Assembly: GCA_020746875.1 (NCBI GenBank)
Contig: JAGTJL010000021.1
Coordinates: forward strand, 124,001 to 188,000
DNA: 64,000 nt
Origin: Rhexocercosporidium sp. MPI-PUGE-AT-0058
Lineage: Eukaryota; Ascomycota; Leotiomycetes; Helotiales
Direction: 5' to 3'
A program made the translations under genes and the position numbers. Under the pieces are notes generated by a model. The model saw nothing but the letters and a program-made list of their open reading frames with translations, was not told where the DNA came from and searched no databases. Positions 33,101 to 43,632 of this stretch are shown piece after piece. The stretch's first letter is position 1; each line of letters begins with the position of its first letter.

Positions 33101-33555
33101 GCAGCCATTTATCTCGTGACTGGGAGAAGGTCCACATGGTGGTTTGCTGCGAGGCCGGGGGGTTTATTTTTGCCTCAGCATTGGCAGCGCAAGGAAACAA
33201 ACCGCTTGCTCTCATCCGCGAAGCAGGCAAGCTTCCGCCGCCCACTATCTCTGTAGCTAAGTGTCCATCGCACATAACGTCTCTTGTTTCTGAGGACATA
33301 GGAGAGAAGAGAATTGAGATGGGTCGGGATGCCGTTCGGCGAGGTTGCTCGGTGGTAGTTGTGGACGACGTTCTCGCGACGGGAAAGACGCTGGTTGCTG
33401 TATTACAGCTATTAACGCAAGCCGGCGTGACAACTGATGATATCAGTGTCATAGTAGTGGCTGAATTTCCTGTTCATCGTGGCCGGGAACTACTGTATCG
33501 GCGAGGCTTTGGCGGGATCCAGGTCCAAAGTCTTCTGGTGTTTGGGGGTGCTTGA
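30109..33555 (+). CDS. Four-domain fusion: methyltransferase-like, FAD oxidase, P-loop kinase-like, phosphoribosyltransferase-like (1148 aa)
   Basis: One intronless frame from ATG. Residues 1-260 resemble a class I methyltransferase: VLEIRPGPESVLRYL near 67, where a canonical SAM loop has Gly, and FDVVLCCHSLYGM. Residues about 300-745 form a BBE-type FAD-linked oxidase: RPTDIQQVQACVNWARRHG, GGGHSGQC with the FAD-attaching His, GAGLWLQGGIGHL, ALKGAGSNFGIV, and the family tail LKHIWDPCKVL. From about 755 a domain resembles the animal-type phosphomevalonate kinase: P-loop VTGESCAGKD, then YARATGADF and LSDRSYKEKHRP. Residues about 950-1148 match adenine phosphoribosyltransferase: STPDFPKPGIEF, CEAGGFIFASALA and the PRPP loop VVVVDDVLATGKTL. 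Domain identities follow from these motifs; the combined function is unknown to me. It sits 2.2 kb from, and divergent to, the A-T-R gene, so it may be co-regulated with the mycosporine cluster (inference). Confidence 0.9.
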   Translation: MATLNFLKRELRQKALGMTETLRQPLSDSQYSEAFAVLRRESTNYENFIIPQLSELLAPLFNSRAHISVLEIRPGPESVLRYLPNDMRGKIKRYVAYEPNGLFASSLADSLSSTVENEFLFSGFRSAPDIHRTSFEVEGIALCGTSSEDEKFDVVLCCHSLYGMKNKSGAVQKSLGMLRKEQGGGMVVVFHREGCLNLDGLVCHRTASFPTGATRVANDDKTLDNFASFVAGFVMQDVEAEKDIRLEWRKVCRALGNRENSQPDHLSFSSPEIMVAFNQHAISLPELIAQVPLLGRELSIKNREARLHRPACVVRPTDIQQVQACVNWARRHGVGLTVIGGGHSGQCVMHNVVSVDMSAFDNVTIFREEEGKKVDYDTSTLVSVEAGCTTGDIISKTMEAGLTIPLGARPSVGAGLWLQGGIGHLARLHGLACDSIIGAVLVSVASGQVLCIGMVPSQHQPVGSIRPEDEQSLLWALKGAGSNFGIVITVIFKAHPARTYSIRNWVIPLRNTGQARSRLRDFVDLVAKTLPQHCSADAYLYSDSEQLHLGVSVFECSTTKPTATPVNSIFGPETDLKIVDGVGLFDSEMYISGMHGGHSGGKTSSFKRCLLLKQIGDASIARILVNSIYKRPGPLCYLHLLHGGGAIHDVPADTTAFGCRDWDFACVVTGVWPRDQDGTVVAQAAIDWVYSVVQALLSFCSGVYGADLGPDPRDAELAVLAFGPNRPRLARLKHIWDPCKVLAYACPLPKVSMGPKLTVLVTGESCAGKDYCAGHWVTAFRTRRDITARVVSISDVTKQEYARATGADFQRILSDRSYKEKHRPALTAFFQDQVQQRPRLPEEHFLRVVHDNTDVDVLFITGMRDEAPVAVFCHLVPNTKLVEVRVQVTSETRARRGSCDGDGNGNGPAKGDSNNDTGGLDVLDYRPSLIFDNQTMGNVTANDFANENLLPLMDDGFQRLSDMVRSTPDFPKPGIEFQHVLGICQQSGGLALCASLLRSHLSRDWEKVHMVVCCEAGGFIFASALAAQGNKPLALIREAGKLPPPTISVAKCPSHITSLVSEDIGEKRIEMGRDAVRRGCSVVVVDDVLATGKTLVAVLQLLTQAGVTTDDISVIVVAEFPVHRGRELLYRRGFGGIQVQSLLVFGGA

Positions 33556-34550
33556 GAAAGAACAGTCGGCATATTGTGAAGTTAATGATGAGCATGCCTG
33601 GAATTTCTGCTCTCGTGTATTTCCAGAGTTTGCTCAATTACAGTTACTAGTACTGGTAGGCCTCCAGGGACAGAGCCCACTCTGCTATTTCGGGCGATCC
33701 GACTCATTCATCAAGAGATTACCATAAATGTTGCAAATTAGACTTGAGTTTGAGATTCCACCTCAAGATATCCCTCCCCTAAGAATTCAGCTTGTGAAAA
33801 CTTACTTATCTTAAATTGTATCCGTAATGATGCCACATGGTTCGAATGATATCACCTCGCTGTATTAATCATTTGCATATCTCGCCACCGAACTTTACCA
33901 TTTTATATAGATCAAGAATCAACAAAGTCGACATGCTTCGTTATTTCCAAGACCCGTATCTCTCCATCATGTGCTGTGTGTAAAGGATGCAAAGTAGACC
34001 GAGAAACTGGGTAGGTACCTCACACCTAGCATCATTATTCTGAGCACATGATAAAGGAATCCAGAGCACAAGCGCCGAGCTATTCAATTCATTCCGAGTC
34101 ATCTTCTGTAAACACGAGCCGTTTTTTAGCCTCGGCGGTTTGTTCCCCGCACTGCCTAACGGATTTCCCACTTCCCCGTTAGCATCATTAGCTCGAAGAA
34201 TCGTCACAATCAAAGATTACTCAACAACCTCCAAAAGCTGCGCACTTACGCATGTTCCGACTCCCGTTTCAGGCTTCCTCTTCACCAATTGTACAACTTC
34301 GAAATTCTTATGATCAGGGTGGTATAGCACAGAAGTATCATCTAGTCAATTCCAATTACGCATTAAGTAAGTCCGATCTGTGGTCAGCGTCAGACACTAG
34401 GCAGTGCGGATCCAGTTTGATCAGTAAACAATACTTCATCCCCGCTCCACACTTGAGTAGGCCCACTACGTATAAGACCATAGACGGACCTCATTAATCA
34501 TTTGTATCCGTAACTCGTTGTTGCTTGAATGAATCTGCCTTGACATCAAT
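33556..34550. other. Intergenic, no supported gene
   Basis: About 1 kb between the fusion gene and the tautomerase gene. Only short unsupported frames. Confidence 0.45.
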
Positions 34551-35189
34551 ATGCCGATCCTTAAATTCTACACCAGTCCGGGCCAGCTCACAGATGAAGA
34601 GAAGCAGGAGCTAGTTACCACTTTAACAGCTGGATACACAAAGATAATGCCCGATTTCTTTGTGAATATCATGTTCCACGAGGTATGTTTTTTTTTGGTA
34701 TTTTGCATTGGATTCCCTACCATCCCATGCCGGATATGTTCCTGCCTTTCTTCTAATTCCCCTGAGTTGGCCTATTTTCTCCGCTACTCGGTAAACCACC
34801 AAGCTGACGACATCTCCAATACAGCTACCTCATGGATCATTCTTCATGGGGGGCAAGCCCACCGATGGGAAGTTCGTTAGATTCACAGCTGAGCACATAG
34901 CGATGAATTTCAAAGAAGATTTGGAGAGAGCAAATCGGTATTTGGACTGGGTCGGCCAATTATTCACGGAGAGATTTGAGCCGAGAGGTTGGACGTGAGT
35001 TGTTCTAGCCACCGATTTCTATGTGAGAATTTGACTGACGATCGTTGCAGATGGGAGTTCAGTGTTACGGAGAGCAGGAGGGAGCTTTGGCGTATCCAAA
35101 GTTTGGTTCCTCCTCTTGTGGGAAGTGAACCTATGAAATCGTGGATGGAGGCTGGAAAGGCCTTGCCTTGGGAGGGTGGCAAACTGTAG
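34551..35189 (+). CDS. Tautomerase-superfamily protein, cis-CaaD-like (146 aa)
   Basis: Three exons: 34551-34682, 34825-34994 and 35051-35189; every phase closes and the product is 146 aa. The protein starts MPILKFYTSPGQLTDEEKQE, with Pro2 as the expected N-terminal catalytic residue after Met removal, and continues ITKIMP-like TKIMPDFFVNIMFHE, typical of fungal oxalocrotonate-tautomerase/cis-3-chloroacrylate-dehalogenase-like proteins (Tautomerase_3). The second half has WVGQLFTERFEPRGW and ELWRIQSLVPPLVG. Natural substrates of fungal members are mostly unknown. It lies just beyond the fusion gene; membership in the cluster is uncertain. Confidence 0.85.
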
Positions 35190-35500
35190 AATGAATGATA
35201 ACCATACATTGGCCTTTCACACTAAACGAGAATATCCATAAATATGAGCAACTCACAACTTAATTGTTGTATGGATCTGTCTGCCGGTGACCAATTTTCA
35301 TTCATTTTCATAAACATCTCGCGATGGACAGTGAGCACGACCGCCGCTCAGTTAAGTTACAAGTCATGTATGTAAAATTATGAGTGGTTACTATGAGGTT
35401 GCCGTACATCATAGAATGATGTTACAATGTCTTAGGTGGCAGGACATAGCAACATAGAATTTGTGTCTGCTATTCATCAAATTTTCTCACATGCCTTCAC

Positions 35501-37445
35501 CTACGTCGCTTTCGAAATTGCCAATAATGATGTATAAATTGGTGTTCCAAGTCCAGTAGCTGGGTCCCATCCCTGAAACAAGTTAGCACCTACACAAGGT
35601 TCGAACACTGTCAAACTTACTGTAACAGCTGAGAATCCAGCACCGCTGATCACTCCACTACACCCAGTATTCCTTCCCGTCTTGATGTCAGTCAATCCGG
35701 ATGTGGCATTGTTGTACAACCAAGGATTCAGGAACCCAAGAGGCTTCTTCCCGGCCAAAAGTCGATCACTGTTCAGCAGCTGGATTATACTTGCGAATGT
35801 GGGGCAGGCACAGCTCGTGCCACTGACTGCTTGAGTAGATCCAGATGCAACGATAGCAAAGTTGGTTGATTGGGCTGCAATATCGGGATATGCGCGGCCT
35901 GACTTGTCGAAGAAAGAATTGACAGCAGTATGTGTGGTATCAGTTGTGAGCCATTTGTTGACTGCGGCTGCTTGGTAGCTTGGCTGGCTGAATCGGCTGG
36001 AGAATCCGCCCCCAGATCCGGACCATGCTCCTTCGGGACTGTTCCCGGTGGTGCCTCCCACAGTGGTGACCCATGGGCAAGATGCTGGGAAAGAGGTGGT
36101 GAAAGTCTTGGTTGTGCCATTCCTGCAAGTTGTTCCCACGCCTGAGTCGCCAGATGCGACTAAAACAGAAACACCCCGAGCACCTAGTTGAGCAAAAAGG
36201 TTGCAGACGTTCGTGGCATATGCTAGTGGAACTGTGTCTTCATCATCTCCGTAGGAGATTGAGATGGTGTTAGGAAGTGCCGAGGAATCGAGCGCGAGAA
36301 GATAGTTCAAGAATTCGAGGTATGGTTCGTTGGTGTTAGTTCCAGTGCCCAACCAGGGAGGTGATCCTCCAACGCTGTAGTAAACATTCGGGATCGACTC
36401 GGTAATGGCTCGAGCGTATTGTACGTCAAGGTTGGCTTCAATGCCAGGTGTGCCAGTCTGAGGACAGGTGCCACCATTTATCAAGGTGCAAGTGAATGAT
36501 TGAGCAGCATTGCCTTGAGTCGCGAAACTCTTCATGAATGTGGTAAGGTCAGTCTTGAATGGCCACTGCTTCAAAAATCCAGCGATGCCCATCAAGCCAT
36601 TGCTGTAGGCAGTAGCTGAAGCATAACTGTAGAGGTTGGAGAGACACTTGGGAGTAATTGTGCTCCCAGTGCAGCCGGTCACTGCTTGAACAGCCTGGTC
36701 GCTTTGCATAGCTTCGGCTTTGAACGCGGCTTCGTTCAATGCATGATGCTCGGATATCGTAGATCGCATTGCTCTGAGGCCAAAGAAAGTCGTCGGCTGA
36801 ACCATGTCAACGTGGCCATTCAGGATATCCGGCAGACTGTATTCCAAGGTCCGGACAGCGCTTTCTCCAGTTTCCTTTTGGACTGGGAGGAATTCAGCAG
36901 GTGATCCGAGGAAGAATCGAGCTTTGACTTACTGAAAGGCATGTATGTCGCTTTCAAGAGCTTCTCGATCTGCGTGATGCTGGCATCGACAATGATTGCA
37001 TCGGACCTTCCTGACAGAGAAGCATGATTGCTTAAGCCCTCGGCATCCAGCCAATTCAAGACGAGCTTGCTGGAGTCACTTTTCGGAGCAATCATGTCAT
37101 CGATGACATTTTGGGACAGATGACTCCCGTAAAGCTGGTTGCCTGGGGTGGCAATCTGGGGCATTGAGATTTTTGGAATCTTCTTGGGGAATTGTGGCTG
37201 CTTACCTTCATTGCCAAGTTGTGAAACTTTTCCATGTCTTGGTGTACAAGATGGATTTGTAGCTTTACCATGTGCGAATCTTTGTCGAGTTTGGCTCCCT
37301 TATCTTCAATCCACCCAGCAGGAGGACCAGAAATCTTCTCGACAACGCTTGACTTGAAGCCATCGTCGGATTTAGAGCTACCAGCTGTTGGTGATGAACA
37401 TACTGAAGTGGTGAGGCCAAGGAATAATAATTTGGAGAAACGCAT
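35501..37445 (-). CDS. Secreted S53 (sedolisin) serine-carboxyl peptidase (598 aa)
   Basis: Exons 37445-37206, 37155-36933, 36882-35621 and 35572-35501; introns 48-50 nt; all phases agree. I chose the ATG at 37443-37445 because it gives signal peptide MRFSKLLFLGLTTSVCSS. A pro-peptide follows (YGSHLSQNVID, ETGESAVRTLEYSLPDIL). The catalytic domain shows GIEANLDVQYA with the Glu and Asp, ISYGDDE, ASGDSGVG and SGTSCACPTFAS with the catalytic Ser. The end carries the calcium-site pattern (TDIKTGRN, AVTGWDPATGLGTP), the last rebuilt across intron 3. Tripeptidyl-peptidase-type sedolisins work in acidic medium, digesting external protein. A convergent/tandem secretory neighbourhood follows. Confidence 0.95.
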
Positions 37446-39000
37446 GGTGAACAATGGACTTGGGCAGATGCCTGACAAAGATCGATCGGTGAACTGCTTC
37501 TAATGGGTTCATGTCTACTTATGTTCGTGGGTGAGCTGTCAGTCCAACTGCAAACATGTCCGGCAATCTTCTTGGCTCTTAGCTGCCGGACTCGATAACA
37601 AATAGGAAGGCAATGTCAAGCTTTCAAGCTGCCTCTTGGAGAACACTTGCCCGAAACTTGGCCAGGCTTAAATACATTAAGGTTATCTCCCCTCGAATAG
37701 AAGCGAGGAAAGGCGATCTGATCTTGGCATTGGTTGATAATCGTGGGATCTGCGTGGATACCTACTTTAAGATGGGCTTAATTAGGCAAGTCGTTTAGCC
37801 TGCATCACCACACATGCGAGCCACGAAAGGCTCCTTCCGCTTTCCGCCCTGGCTGTCCGGCATTGCCTTTGTGCGCACCTGCTCTATGGGGCTCGAGCAC
37901 GAATGAAACCAAATCTCGTTCCGGCTGTATTAACTGACGTGCCCGCGGCAAATTTTTTTTTTTTTGGAGAATTGATGTGATGATGATAATGCAGTCAATC
38001 AAGTTGCTATGCCAGGGAGAAAAGCAGAAAGGGTTAGGCAGAATTAGGCGAGAGTGGGGCTATTTTTGGGGGGGCTGGGCTACCTAGCCTCTTCATGTGA
38101 GTTTAAAGCTGCCGATTTGAGGCAGCCCGCCAGCACTAATTCAACGTAGATTCCTGCTACAACAACGTAACAACTTAGTTTAAAAAAGGTCTCGTCTTAT
38201 AATTAAATATTAAGAAAGCAGAACTGCAATTCTCCTGGTTTTTCTTTTTGAAATAGTCCGAAAAATTGCTCAAAATCGCGTTCTGGTGGACTTTTGGTGC
38301 TCCTGGCCCGTGCCCCCAAATCGGCAGGTTTAACCTCATACGAAGAGCTAGCCTAGGCTGCGCTGACAGTGGAAACTGGACTACTCCAAGTGTAAAGTTG
38401 CTAACCCGAGTTCAGAACATCTAATAGCTAGTACTTATGTATTCACGCGAATTCAGTGACTTATTCAATAGCTGAAGCTTCCCAAGATATACTGCTAATC
38501 CCGCAAAGAACCTCGTCGCACTTCCATTGCCATTCTTTCTCGCCTAGGGCGGGGTAATTTTACCCCGCGATTCCCTGCCGCAAGATATCTAGGCGACTTC
38601 ATTCGAATTTTTGGCCTCATCATAAAAGCAAATTAATACAAGCACTCACAAGGTCATTTATTATATGAGGTAGGTCTTCACGTGCGATTTTTGGAGGTTT
38701 AATTCGCCACATTCAGGGCCACTACACCTAGAAGTTAAGCTAGCAGAGCAAGCAATAAAGATTAAGCGAGGCAGCCCTTGAGGCTTCGAAAAGATTTTGG
38801 TTGGGACATAAAAATGTTGAATTTCTACGTATTCCCAACTTTTCGTGCATGAATGAGTGTATAGGAAGGCATACTATAGCTCCACCATCCAGGGAAACAG
38901 TTTCCAAGCAAAAGAAAAAAAAAGAAATTTTGGCCGTTGCCAGCGTCAATCTATATCAACCAAACTTTCTCAACCGCCACCATCACTTCGAAAAAGCCAT
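37446..39000. other. Intergenic, AT-rich
   Basis: About 1.5 kb with no supported gene. A 13-nt T run lies near 37951-37963. The region 38.1-38.8 kb is AT-rich with many stops in all frames and could hold decayed repetitive DNA, but I cannot name it. Confidence 0.4.
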
Positions 39001-39455
39001 CTAATGGCCACAGGTGACCATCCAGAAGTTCCTTGGGAAGGTCTCTCCTGCAACACATGTAGTCGTATCTTTGACGATTTGGATAGGCGTGCCGGCGCAA
39101 CTTCCTGCAAGGTGCTTCTCCCCTGTTTAATGCGTATATTAGTATATGTGCTATGGGTAGTTGGAGTCATCTTTCAAAACTTACACTGGCATCCAGCCTT
39201 GATGTTCAACAACTTGAGAGATCCGTAGTCGGGCTCAGAGTAGCAAACTCCCACTTCTCTCTCATCTGGGCCCAGACCGCTGTTCGGGGGAAGGAGCACG
39301 GTGTGCTGAGCCTGGAATTGAGATTCGTTACAGCCGGCGACCTTGTAGAGCTTGATGCCAGCTGCAACTTCGCCGCGTGCAGCGATGTTGGCGGGGGATG
39401 CGCTGGCCATCACGGTTAGAGCCAGGACGGAGACGATGGATTGGATGGCGACCAT
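39001..39455 (-). CDS. Small secreted six-cysteine protein (130 aa)
   Basis: Exons 39455-39185 and 39122-39001, joined by a 62-nt GTAAGT-CAG intron in correct phase. The start MVAIQSIVSVLALTVMASAS is a signal peptide. The mature protein contains six cysteines (GCNES, GVCYSE, AGCQW, GSCAG, TTTC, VTCGH) and ends at CGH. Without the intron the frame would stop just after the third cysteine, so the second exon matters for the fold. I recognise no named family. It is a candidate effector or surface-active secreted protein. Confidence 0.8.
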
Positions 39456-40684
39456 TTTGAGAGTGTGATAAGATTGATTTGGTGAGTGGATTTGTGGTAG
39501 ACTTTAAGTGACTGTATCAAGATGTAGAAAGAGATACTGGGTACTGATCTCAACACAGACGAACGGTTGCCTTTTATATGTAGAACTATAAAGAACATGT
39601 CCTCTATCGTGGACTAGATCGAGTGTAGATGACCGCTCGTATGGCTACATTCGGACCCGAAATTGTTCGAAACATCAGCGAGTTTGATGTCAGAAAGCCC
39701 AAAATCTCATACATCTGAGAATCATGGGACTTCTTGAATCTTACATATCTCGGACCTAGTTTCTCAAAGGTGAACGAGGCAGGGGCTTCAAAGCTGGGAG
39801 ACGAGAGTGTCACTCTCACACCGAGCTGATGTTTTTGCCACTACGCGTACCATTCATGTTTTCAAGAGATGTCTTCTAGGCAATAGAATAAGCCAGAAAA
39901 TAGGCCACCTTCCAAGCATGCTCGGGACATCAAAAGCAAAAAAAGACCATATCCATTTCCCGCTTTCGTCAAAAATCAGGATGGCAGACCCATCTGTAAA
40001 AAGCCGAACACTAACAGAGCTCTGCAAGTACCGTAACTTTGTGTAATGTGTCAAGGCTTCTTGAGAGATGCAAGTTTTGAAGTCATAACATTTTTAGCTG
40101 TAACGAGACAAGGCAGCGCCAAGAGACCTGTTACATCATTGTTTGCAATTTCCGTAAGTCTGCGCTAATACGTCTTAAGCTGACCCGACGGTGATGTTGT
40201 AGTTGTCCTCAAATGGCCGTGTGAAGCAGATGACTTGCTAAGCCGCACAGTAGTGGCCATGCCATGACCCAGAGATGGGACTGCAGTCCCACATCAGCTC
40301 TAGGGCAAAAAATTAGCAGCCTCTGAGAGCACGTTACCAATAATTCTGGGTTGGTGAGGCTGACAACCATCTTCGTATTTGAAGTCAGCCTCGTGTAACC
40401 GTGAAGGTTCGTTTTCTCCTATTTTCCGAGACTACCCGAGACAAAGTCAAACAGATGTGTAATACGCACTTCTTCTTAAGTCATCACGAACCGTTGTTAA
40501 ACGATCCATGACTTTCTATTGGATGTCTCGCATGTCGGAGCTCTGGAGCAGGACGAATTACTACGACACCTTGAAATCTCTGAATTGTGTTGAAGAAAAC
40601 TCATGGCATCAGAATATCGATCAAAACATGATCAAAATGAGGGACACGAATAATTCGAGGCCCGTTACGTATACCCGACTGAAC
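39456..40684. other. Intergenic, no supported gene
   Basis: About 1.2 kb; only short unsupported frames. The last part includes the 3' end region of the GPI-type protein gene. Confidence 0.4.
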
Positions 40685-41966
40685 TCAAAGGAAACAGAAC
40701 AGCCCTACCAAGGCAGCCACTGCTCTCCAGGCGCACCTGTTTGGATTTAGAGACATAACACTGCTCCCCGTCGTTGAATTACTGGCTACTGATTCGGTGG
40801 CGGTCGGCATACCACCAGTCGACCAACTTGCACTCGAGCTGGAAGTGCCACCTGACTCTATCGCTTCCGTGGTCACGATTCCCGCGCTAGTAAACACCAA
40901 ACCAGAAATGACGACCAAGGGATTAGGACTCGCGACCAAGGTCTCAGTTGATACGTGTCTTTCATCCAATTCGGCTCTTCGTCCAGCCTGGTCCACCGAG
41001 GTAAAACAATAGAGCTCCGAGTTCAGCGGGGTCGTTGCCCATCCGCCTGGACAGCAAACACTGGTCGCTCCGCTAACAGAGAAAGTCGAATAGCCGCTAG
41101 AGTGGCATGCACCATCGCTGCTGATGCTTGAAGTACTTGCTGCGCAGCTCACAGCAGAGAGTATAGTTGTTGTTCCGCTAGCCGTGAGTCTGGTGTTGCT
41201 GGGTGTTACTGGTACAGGGCATTGCAGAGCCTGAGCGTACACCCCCGTAGCAAAGGCTGTGTTGATGGTAGCTGGGGAGGAAGATGTAACTGCTGGACTG
41301 GGAGTCGTGATGGATGGTGCTGTTGCGAGGTATGAGGATCCAAAGAAAGAAGCGCTGAGTCCTTCAGGTACTATCGGATATATGGTTCTCGTTTGACCAA
41401 GGGATGTGACAGTACATGGAGGTTGATAGCCTGTGTATGTGAAGTCTGGCAACGGGGGTAGACCACAGCCTCTGTAGGACTGATAGGCCGTGTTGGTGGT
41501 CGCAGGAGGTGGTGCATCTGTCACTTTCGAAGTCTGAGAAGAAGAGACGGTGAAAATTCCAGTTTGGTCTGAAAGTTGAAAGGGGTTATATCCAATGCTG
41601 AATGAGTAACGACCTGCAAAGATATCCAAAGGCACGGTGTAGGTCCAAGAACCATTGTTCGGAGCATTTGCTGAGGAACGATTGTCAGAGGATGTTGCCG
41701 GAAATATATGGGAGTTTAGCGCACGTCGACTTACACAAAATATCTTCGGTGCTGTATATAATGTCTTGATTTGGAGTGTTGCCAAAATAGTAGTTCCGCA
41801 CAATGTAAACCGGCTCCGATGGCTGACCTCCATTCCATGTGAACGTGAATGGATTTCCAGGAACGAGCGCAGGGTTTGTTACATCCATTGTAAACTTGAG
41901 AACGGTATTCTGGGCAGCGACTGTGCAGCTCAGCGTGAGAAGGGCGAGAGCTGCCCGCAACAACAT
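40685..41966 (-). CDS. Secreted cell-surface protein with GPI-type tail (405 aa)
   Basis: Exons 41966-41735 and 41670-40685; the 64-nt intron keeps frame. The product starts with signal peptide MLLRAALALLTLSCTVAAQN. An N-terminal Ig-like/beta-rich domain follows (VLKFTMDVTNPALVPGNPF, FTWNGG, SWTYTVPLDIFAGRYSFSIG), resembling the extracellular wall-protein domain seen in Ser/Thr-rich yeast-like GPI proteins. A Ser/Thr-rich linker, a cysteine-containing segment (GACHSSG, ATSVCCPGGW, LYCFTS) and a final hydrophobic tail (AVAALVGLFCFL) suggest GPI attachment. The CCPGGW block is common in fungal surface proteins of this type. Function unknown beyond wall localisation. Confidence 0.8.
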
Positions 41967-42699
41967 CTTGGAACGTGAATATGGGAATAACCAACGCAAA
42001 GAATCATGAAAAGATTCACAGCACCAGTAATGAGGTTGATGTCGAAAAGGGTTGGTCGATAGGCCGGACTGCGCCGCAAACTAGCCCGGAAGGGAATTTT
42101 AGGCAAGCCAAGCGGTGGAAGGGAACCTGCCAACCACTTCAATTAGGCTTGCGTCTTTTTGGTCTACCTCGGACGCTTCACTATTTCCAAAGGCACAATG
42201 AGGGTCGTAGAAAACTTTTCGCGCAAAGATTGGAGGTAAGTATGAATTTATAGGAGAACATGCATACTAACTTCTAATTTCGTTAAGCATTCAAGAGAAG
42301 GAAGAAGAAAAAATGAGGTCAACGGGCTGGACCGGTGGTCACGGTGTTACACATATATTGAGGTAGGTATTCAAGGCCGTAGCCATTTCTCGTCAAAGCT
42401 AGAAATTGCCACAGAAGCGCTGACTCCTACTGTGTATTAGAGGATCTTTGGGCAAATTTCGTTCTTTAGAAGTTAATGCAAGGTGTGGTGTATTTTATAG
42501 TACTTTGCCAAGACGTCCTCAAAGCTCAAGACGTGAGATGTCGTTGTCTAACCAGTCTAAACCTTCACCGAAGACAACAAATACGATACACGATTTCGAA
42601 AGAAATAAGCTGACTAAAATTTGTAGCCCAACTCTCCCTCGTTCCTCACAGCATCTTTAGGAACTTCGAAAGCACCCCTCCAACACGACTCTTCCCCTC
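41967..42699. other. Intergenic between surface protein and G1 peptidase
   Basis: No supported gene; it holds the promoter of the surface protein (minus strand) and the 3' region of the peptidase. Confidence 0.4.
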
Positions 42700-43632
42700 C
42701 TAAACATACTTGCAAGTAACACCACTCGTCCCAACCAAAGAGCAATCAGTCAAGATTGTGCTGCCCTGCTTAATATCTATGAGAGAAGCACCAGTAGTAC
42801 CAACACTAGTACCGCTCTTGATCGCAGAAGCACCCGTGAAAGCCACAGTGCCGAAATTAGCGAATGAGACCAGAGAGCCTCCAGACTCGAAGTCCTCGAC
42901 GATCCACTCGGCGTTGGTCTCGCAGAGAGAGCCGAGACTGCCTTCGTTAGAGAAGGTGTGAGTGACGGATTTTCCTAGGTTGTTATCAGTCAGCTGGATG
43001 CTTTAAGTTAAGGAATGGTATATGTGGTACGCACCTTTGGTGACATTCTTGACGATGGCTGTGCCGGCCGTCTTGCTTGTGGCGGTCACGGTGACGGTGA
43101 TAACGTCTCCAGCAGCAATATTGATTCCGGTGAAGTCGTAAGCATAGTCGGGGTACCACTCATACCAAGCATCGTATGTAATCTTAGACCCGGATCGAGT
43201 CCAGTCCACACCAGTTTGCAAGATGGCAGTGCCACAGGTATCTCCATCAATACCAACCCAGGCGGACTATAAGAGTAGTCAGCAAGGTGCTCTAGAGAGC
43301 GATCTTCTAGTCAAGGGTTCCATAACTAGAAGTTGAAGAACTAGTCATAGCCAGGGGACAAAACAAGGAAAGACACGTACGCCAGAGCCCGCACTGGTAG
43401 GGCTTGGAACAGTGAAGGTTCCAGTAACACTTGTATATCCAGTCCCGATAAGTACAGCTCCAGCCCAGTTGGAGCTGTAGGAGACCTCGGTGACATTCGT
43501 CAACTCGGGATTGTTGATTCTGTTGATGGGATTGCTCTTGCGACCTTGAGCACGAGATCGGCGGAGAGCAGTACCTGGAGCCGCGACGGCGCTGCCTGCA
43601 AGAAGCAAAGTTGAAAGGGTGGAGAGCTTCAT
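42700..43632 (-). CDS. Secreted G1 (eqolisin) glutamic peptidase (252 aa)
   Basis: Exons 43632-43381, 43266-43035 and 42974-42700; all phases close. Signal peptide MKLSTLSTLLLAGSAVAA, then a pro-region with basic motif RRSRAQGRK before the mature domain. The mature domain has SSNWAGAVL, WVGIDGDTCGTAILQTGVDW with the catalytic Gln, YDAWYEWYPDYAYDF, and ETNAEWIVEDFESGG with the catalytic Glu. This is the scytalidoglutamic/aspergilloglutamic peptidase pattern. These are pepstatin-insensitive acid peptidases secreted by filamentous fungi. It is convergently sited with other secretory genes in 35.5-43.6 kb. Confidence 0.95.

Noticed and set aside
37940..38800. Transposon or 5S rRNA in the AT-rich stretch
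   Set aside because: No terminal repeats, transposase-like frame or 5S consensus could be made out.
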